Shown here: positions 63,417-64,000 of the stretch, piece by piece
Numbering within the stretch: position 1 is the stretch's first letter
Layout of the letters: each line of letters opens with the position of its first letter
DNA from: Cytospora piceicola
Taxonomy: Eukaryota; Ascomycota; Sordariomycetes; Diaporthales; Cytosporaceae
Direction: 5' to 3'
Assembly: GCA_023375675.1 (NCBI GenBank)
Contig: JALQBC010000069.1
Location: 1 to 64,000 of the forward strand
DNA: 64,000 bases
Position numbers and translations under genes: made by a program
The notes under the pieces: model-generated
The model's input: the letters and a program-made list of their open reading frames with translations, nothing else
Databases searched by the model: none
Told to the model about the DNA's origin: nothing

Positions 63417-64000
63417 ATTCGAATCTAAAGGCTTATATAACCTTTCGGTAAAGAAAAAGGAAGGGAAAGGCTAAGGTTCGGGTTAAGAACCTTAAGAACC
63501 TACAGAATTAAAACTATTAGCTTTAATAGTAAGCCTACCTTAAAGGCTAAAATTTAATTAAATATACTGTTTAATAGCCCTTTTTCTACAGATTCAGATT
63601 GAGGTAAGTACGTCTTAATCGGATTAAAACTCGAGCGTGCATCTTAGTTCGAACCTAAGGTCTACAGTGAAAGGCCTTATCGTAAGCCTTATTGTAAGCC
63701 TTATCGTAGGCCTTAAAATGACTGTAAGTCTTCCGGCAGGCATTAAAGGCCTTATAATTTCTAGTTCTCTTAGCCGTTCGACGGCTAAAACTACTGATTT
63801 CAGTATCTAATTAAATTTAAGAAACGGGTGCTACAGCGAATCAGTATAATTATAATTTAAAGCTAATTAAAATTAAAAACGGGTAGTATAAATCTTAAGG
63901 GTAATAATTTTCTATTATACTCGCCTGCCTTATAAAATAAACATTAACCTTCTTAACGGAAGGCATTACAATTATGCTAATTCGCTACAGTACCTGTTTA
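63416..64000 (+). repeat. AT-rich tail module of element D and flank to the window end
   Basis: Homologous to 13219-13775 and 49938-50470. The terminal repeat ends at about 63967. The last 33 bases (ACAATTATGCTAATTCGCTA...) are the inverse of 63824-63860 inside the tail, so a further inverted copy or a foldback begins at the window edge. Confidence 0.75.

Larger units (their letters stand above)
61308..63967. mobile_element. Complete satellite element D with ~105-bp terminal inverted repeats
   Basis: The left end (61308-61413: AATGCTTTCCGTTAAGAAGG then TTAATGTTTGTTTTATAAGG) is the inverse of the right end (about 63859-63967) with few differences. Between them, in order: GC-rich head (61415-61600), (CTTA)n array (to 63415) and tail (63416-63967). 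This is the only copy showing both ends and it defines the family: a 2.66-kb inverted-repeat element with no protein-coding part. Element B seems to have lost its left repeat, C its head, and A runs off the window. Confidence 0.7.

Overview
This window reads as a filamentous ascomycete (Pezizomycotina) chromosome. The genes have short introns (51-98 bp) with GT/AG borders. The protein families are typical of fungal specialised metabolism and heterokaryon-incompatibility loci. Long AT-rich blocks have almost no CpA/TpG and a great excess of TpA, the mark of repeat-induced point mutation (RIP). No bacterial signals, rRNA, tRNA or CRISPR were seen. Exon borders were worked out by eye from splice signals, reading phase and family fit; every spliced model below sums to a whole number of codons. 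Layout: 1-964 is a (TAAG)n satellite with GC-rich hairpin blocks. 3213-4960 is a BBE-like FAD oxidoreductase gene. 6.3-8.0 kb holds a minisatellite, a possible LINE RNase H scrap and an F-box pseudogene. 9.45-11.67 kb is a HET-domain/ankyrin pseudogene. 12.26-15.5 kb is a second satellite element followed by inverted-repeat DNA elements. 15.7-22.4 kb carries a cytochrome P450 (-), a fungal rhodopsin-like membrane protein (-) and a small SnoaL-like protein (+). 22.9-29.2 kb is a RIP-degraded repeat. 30238-33333 is an intact bifunctional (class II + class I) labdane-type diterpene synthase. 34.1-35.0 kb has unrecognised coding scraps. From 35.75 kb to the end the window is almost wholly RIP-degraded transposon sequence in which nested insertions can still be read: an LTR element with 202-bp LTRs and a second internal copy in tandem, a 1.6-kb TRIM-like element with 183-bp LTRs, a solo LTR, four copies of a hAT-type MITE, and two more satellite elements. 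Working together (inference): the diterpene synthase would cyclise geranylgeranyl diphosphate. The P450 and the FAD oxidoreductase are plausible oxidative tailoring enzymes, and the SnoaL-like protein a possible isomerase/cyclase. The rhodopsin-like protein is of unknown role. No GGPP synthase, transporter or pathway regulator was found here, so the set is a partial or scattered diterpenoid cluster split by RIP islands. The 10-kb distance and pseudogenes between the FAD oxidoreductase and the P450 make its membership uncertain. Two features seem new: a transposon-like element bounded by ~105-bp inverted repeats and filled with a CTTA satellite, and the almost unmutated hAT MITEs sitting inside heavily RIPped DNA.
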